Positions 61,503-64,000 of a DNA stretch of 64,000 bases are shown one piece after another (position 1 is the first letter of the stretch; each line of letters begins with the position of its first letter). The stretch spans positions 1,612,001-1,676,000 of the forward strand of contig NC_016818.1 in assembly GCF_000241955.1 (NCBI RefSeq). The letters are read 5' to 3'. The translations under genes and the position numbers were made by a program. Source of the DNA: Rahnella aquatilis CIP 78.65 = ATCC 33071. Lineage in GTDB: Bacteria > Pseudomonadota > Gammaproteobacteria > Enterobacterales > Enterobacteriaceae. The notes under the pieces were generated by a model, which was given only the letters and a program-made list of their open reading frames with translations, did not search any database and was not told where the DNA came from.

Positions 61503-61547
61503 ATGCAGTAAAACTAATCTGATAAGGGTCAGAGTATTTGGCCATCG

Positions 61548-61580
61548 AACGAGCGTGAGCCACTGGCACGCTCGTTTTGC
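61548..61580 (+). terminator. Terminator after ldtD
   Basis: AACGAGCGTG and CACGCTCGTT pair around AGCCACTGG, then TTGC; the T tract is short. Confidence 0.7.
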
Positions 61581-61681
61581 TTATATGGGTTCCCTTGACT
61601 CGCAGAAAATTGGCAGTTAAGGTTCAAAACGGCTCAGATCAGAGCTTATTTTTGACTCTCTTACCGGATAGTAAACTGTTC

Positions 61682-62233
61682 ATGAATGAAATCGACAAAC
61701 ATCGCCGTAAATGGCTGGCATTAGGCAGTGCCGCTATGGGGATTGCATTGCTTCCAGGTCGTGCATTCGCCACTCTTTCCACACCTCGTCCGCGTATTTT
61801 AGTCGTTAATAATATAAATACCGGCGAAACCCTCAAAACCGAGTTTTTTGATGGAAAGCGTTACAACAAGGATGAGTTGGCCCGGTTGAATCATCTGTTC
61901 AGGGACTATCGTGCGGAAAAGGTAAAATCTATCGATCCCGCGCTGTTCGATCATCTCTATCGTTTGCAGGTGATGCTCGGCGGAACCAATAAACCGGTCC
62001 AGCTGATTTCGGGTTACCGCTCACTGGCGACAAACAACAGCATGCGAGAACCCGGAAGCGGGGTAGCGAAGCACAGTTATCACACCCTCGGGCAGGCAAT
62101 GGATTTCCACATTCAGGGCATCGAACTGAGCAATATCCGCAAAGCTGCATTAAAAATGCGGATGGGTGGTGTAGGATATTATCCACGAAGTAACTTTGTG
62201 CACATCGATACCGGCCCTGCGCGGACCTGGTGA
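61682..62233 (+). CDS. mepK: Murein endopeptidase MepK
   Basis: A 183-residue DUF882/M15-type peptidase (YcbK) that cuts 3-3 crosslinks, complementing LdtD next door. The N-terminus RRKWLALGSAAMGIALL-type twin-arginine signal ends at AFA near residue 30. Zinc ligands are in SYHTLGQAMDFH and FVHIDTG. ATG 61682 gives the conserved start. Confidence 0.96.
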   Translation: MNEIDKHRRKWLALGSAAMGIALLPGRAFATLSTPRPRILVVNNINTGETLKTEFFDGKRYNKDELARLNHLFRDYRAEKVKSIDPALFDHLYRLQVMLGGTNKPVQLISGYRSLATNNSMREPGSGVAKHSYHTLGQAMDFHIQGIELSNIRKAALKMRMGGVGYYPRSNFVHIDTGPARTW

Positions 62234-62284
62234 TGTGTGTCATTAATGGCCTGCCGGAATGTGCAGGCCATTTTGTGGAGCTTT

Positions 62285-62932
62285 ATGAAAATCCATCTTA
62301 TTACCGTCACGGCCTTCAGCCAAAACTGCTCACTGATTTGGTGTGCTAAAACCAATCAGGCTGCCATTGTCGATCCCGGTGGTGAAGCCGCAAGGATCAT
62401 CCAGGAAGTTTCTGCGAAAGGTGTGCTGGTTACGCAAATTTTGCTGACCCACGGACATCTTGATCACGTGGGTGCTGCCGCAGAGCTGGCTGCTCACTAT
62501 CAGGTACCGGTTGTCGGTCCTCAGAAAGAAGATCAATTTCTGCTGGATGCACTGCCGACCCAAAGCCAGATGTTTGGCCTCGACCATTGTGACCCGCTGA
62601 CGCCCGATACCTGGCTGGAAGAAGGGGATTCAGTGAATGTCGGCGAGGAAATCTTATCCGTGCTGCATTGCCCGGGCCATACGCCGGGGCATATTGTCTT
62701 TATCAATGATAAAGCGCGAATTGCCGTTTCCGGTGATGTGATTTTTAAAGGTGGCGTAGGCCGCAGTGATTTCCCGCGTGGTGACCATCAGGCGCTGATT
62801 CATTCCATCAAAACGAAATTATTACCGCTCGGCGATGACATGGTATTTATTCCCGGTCATGGCCCGATGTCAGACTTTGGCTATGAGCGTAAAACCAATC
62901 CGTTCCTGCAGGATGAAATGCCGGTCTGGTAA
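62285..62932 (+). CDS. gloC: Hydroxyacylglutathione hydrolase GloC
   Basis: A 215-residue metallo-beta-lactamase fold type II glyoxalase (YcbL) that hydrolyses S-lactoylglutathione. The THGHLDHVG metal motif is at about 56-64, with further His/Asp ligands in [15 protein letters not shown] and PGHGP. A terminator shared with aspC follows. Confidence 0.96.
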   Translation: MKIHLITVTAFSQNCSLIWCAKTNQAAIVDPGGEAARIIQEVSAKGVLVTQILLTHGHLDHVGAAAELAAHYQVPVVGPQKEDQFLLDALPTQSQMFGLDHCDPLTPDTWLEEGDSVNVGEEILSVLHCPGHTPGHIVFINDKARIAVSGDVIFKGGVGRSDFPRGDHQALIHSIKTKLLPLGDDMVFIPGHGPMSDFGYERKTNPFLQDEMPVW

Positions 62933-62960
62933 TGACATCTGCTGCTTATCAGCAAGAAAC

Positions 62961-62993
62961 AAAAAGCCCGTCAGTTTCCTGACGGGCTTTTTT
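62961..62993. terminator. Bidirectional terminator between gloC and aspC
   Basis: AAAGCCCGTCAG-TTTC-CTGACGGGCTTT, a perfect 12-bp stem with A and T tracts. Confidence 0.93.
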
Positions 62994-63016
62994 AATTGGG
63001 CAACACAAATTATCTT

Positions 63017-64000
63017 TTACAGTACGGCGACGATGGCTTCACACAGCGGTGCCATGTTTTCGAGTGTAATCCCAGCAACGTTAATACGGCCGGAGTTCAC
63101 CGCGTACACGCCGAATTCATCACGTAAACGCAATACCTGATCTTTGGTCAGGCCGCTGAAAGAGAACATCCCGTTCTGGTTGATAATAAAGCTGAAATCC
63201 TGTTGAGCGCCTTTTTCCTGTAACGTGCTGACGAATAGCTGGCGCATACGATGGATACGCAGGCGCATATCGCTTAGTTCCTGCTCCCACAGCGTGCGCA
63301 GCGTTTCGTTACCCAGAATGGTGGCTACCACCGCAGCACCGTGTGACGGCGGGTTGGAGTAGTTTGCACGGATAACCGATTTCATTTGGCTGAAAGCGCG
63401 ACCGGCAGTTTCTTCATCGGCTGCGACTAACGTACAAGCACCCACGCGTTCATTGTATAACCCGAAGTTTTTCGAGTAAGAACTGGCGACCAGCAATTCT
63501 TTGTGTTTTGCCACGAACAGCCGCAGACCTGCCGCATCTTCTTCCAGACCTTTTGCAAAGCCCTGATAGGCGAAGTCGAACAACGGTAACCAGCCGTTGC
63601 TCACCGACAATTCTGCCAGCTGTGCCCATTGTTCTTCCGTAGGATCGATACCGGTTGGATTATGGCAGCAGCCGTGGAACAGCACCACGTCGCCTGCTTT
63701 AGCTTCGCTCAGGCTTCTCAACATGCCATCGAAATCAAGACTGTGACTGGCGGCGTCATAATAATTGTATTCCACAACTTCCAGACCCGAAGCTGAGAAC
63801 ACACCTTTATGGTTTGGCCAGCTTGGATTGCTTACCCACACGCGTCTGGCGCTGGTTTGTGTCGCGATGAAATCTGCTGCGATACGCAGGGCGCCCGTGC
63901 CACCCGGAGTCTGCGCGGTGCGTGCCCGTTTATCAGCGATAATCGCACTGTCTTTGCCAAACAGCAGTTCTTGTGTGCAATGTGCGAAATCAGGCAACCC
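63017..64000 (-). CDS. aspC: Aspartate aminotransferase (5' part beyond window)
   Basis: The C-terminal 328 or so residues of the 396-residue PLP enzyme that interconverts aspartate and 2-oxoglutarate with oxaloacetate and glutamate. The PLP lysine is in [15 protein letters not shown]. The frame stays open to the right edge (reading [13 protein letters not shown]), so the start lies outside. Confidence 0.98.
   Translation of the reverse strand, partial: GLPDFAHCTQELLFGKDSAIIADKRARTAQTPGGTGALRIAADFIATQTSARRVWVSNPSWPNHKGVFSASGLEVVEYNYYDAASHSLDFDGMLRSLSEAKAGDVVLFHGCCHNPTGIDPTEEQWAQLAELSVSNGWLPLFDFAYQGFAKGLEEDAAGLRLFVAKHKELLVASSYSKNFGLYNERVGACTLVAADEETAGRAFSQMKSVIRANYSNPPSHGAAVVATILGNETLRTLWEQELSDMRLRIHRMRQLFVSTLQEKGAQQDFSFIINQNGMFSFSGLTKDQVLRLRDEFGVYAVNSGRINVAGITLENMAPLCEAIVAVL

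Overview
The window comes from an enterobacterial chromosome. It carries the conserved block focA-pflB, ycaO, ycaP, serC-aroA, cmk-rpsA-ihfB, ycaI-msbA-lpxK, ycaQ, ycaR-kdsB, ycbJ, elyC, cmoM-mukFEB, ldtD, mepK, gloC and aspC in the order known from Escherichia and Yersinia. Absence of ycaL between aroA and cmk, two cold-shock genes between lpxK and ycaQ, and the protein sequences suggest Yersiniaceae (Rahnella, Ewingella or Serratia type). The genus cannot be fixed from sequence reading alone.

Bases 1 to about 28,640 are the larger part of a P2-like (186/Fels-2 type) prophage. Its integrase and immunity region lies off the left edge. Early genes run rightward (a CII-like remnant, a possible Fil-like ORF, gpB, DUF2732, a DksA-type zinc protein, a DUF5405-like protein, gpA). 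A cos site at 6599-6617 marks where the virion chromosome is cut. Right of cos lie the leftward portal and terminase genes (Q, P), then the rightward late genes O N M L X, holin, endolysin, spanins, R S, V W J I H G, FI FII E E' T U D and ogr. The terminase ATPase/nuclease gene P has an in-frame amber codon, so the prophage is probably unable to package DNA unless the codon is suppressed.

Three AT-rich cargo loci interrupt the phage plan. (1) A leftward two-gene operon between gpA and cos encodes a HAD-phosphoribosyltransferase-zinc-finger fusion and a DprA-like protein, matching the DprA/phosphoribosyltransferase anti-phage pair reported from P2-type hotspots. (2) An unrecognised 242-residue protein is encoded about 300 bp inside the left virion end, between cos and Q. 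(3) An unrecognised three-helix membrane protein is encoded between S and V, where P2 carries orf30.

The prophage sits beside the 3' end of pflB. From about 29,000 on, the chromosome holds anaerobic formate metabolism (focA, pflB with an FNR-like box), serine and shikimate synthesis (serC, aroA), nucleotide and translation genes (cmk, rpsA, ihfB), LPS export and lipid A/KDO synthesis (msbA, lpxK, kdsB), envelope genes (elyC, ldtD, mepK) and the MukBEF condensin operon with cmoM. Less expected items are an AUU start for ycaI, a complete-looking transcription unit for a 16-residue peptide with a perfect CRP site, and a chain of RNA hairpins between the prophage and pflB.
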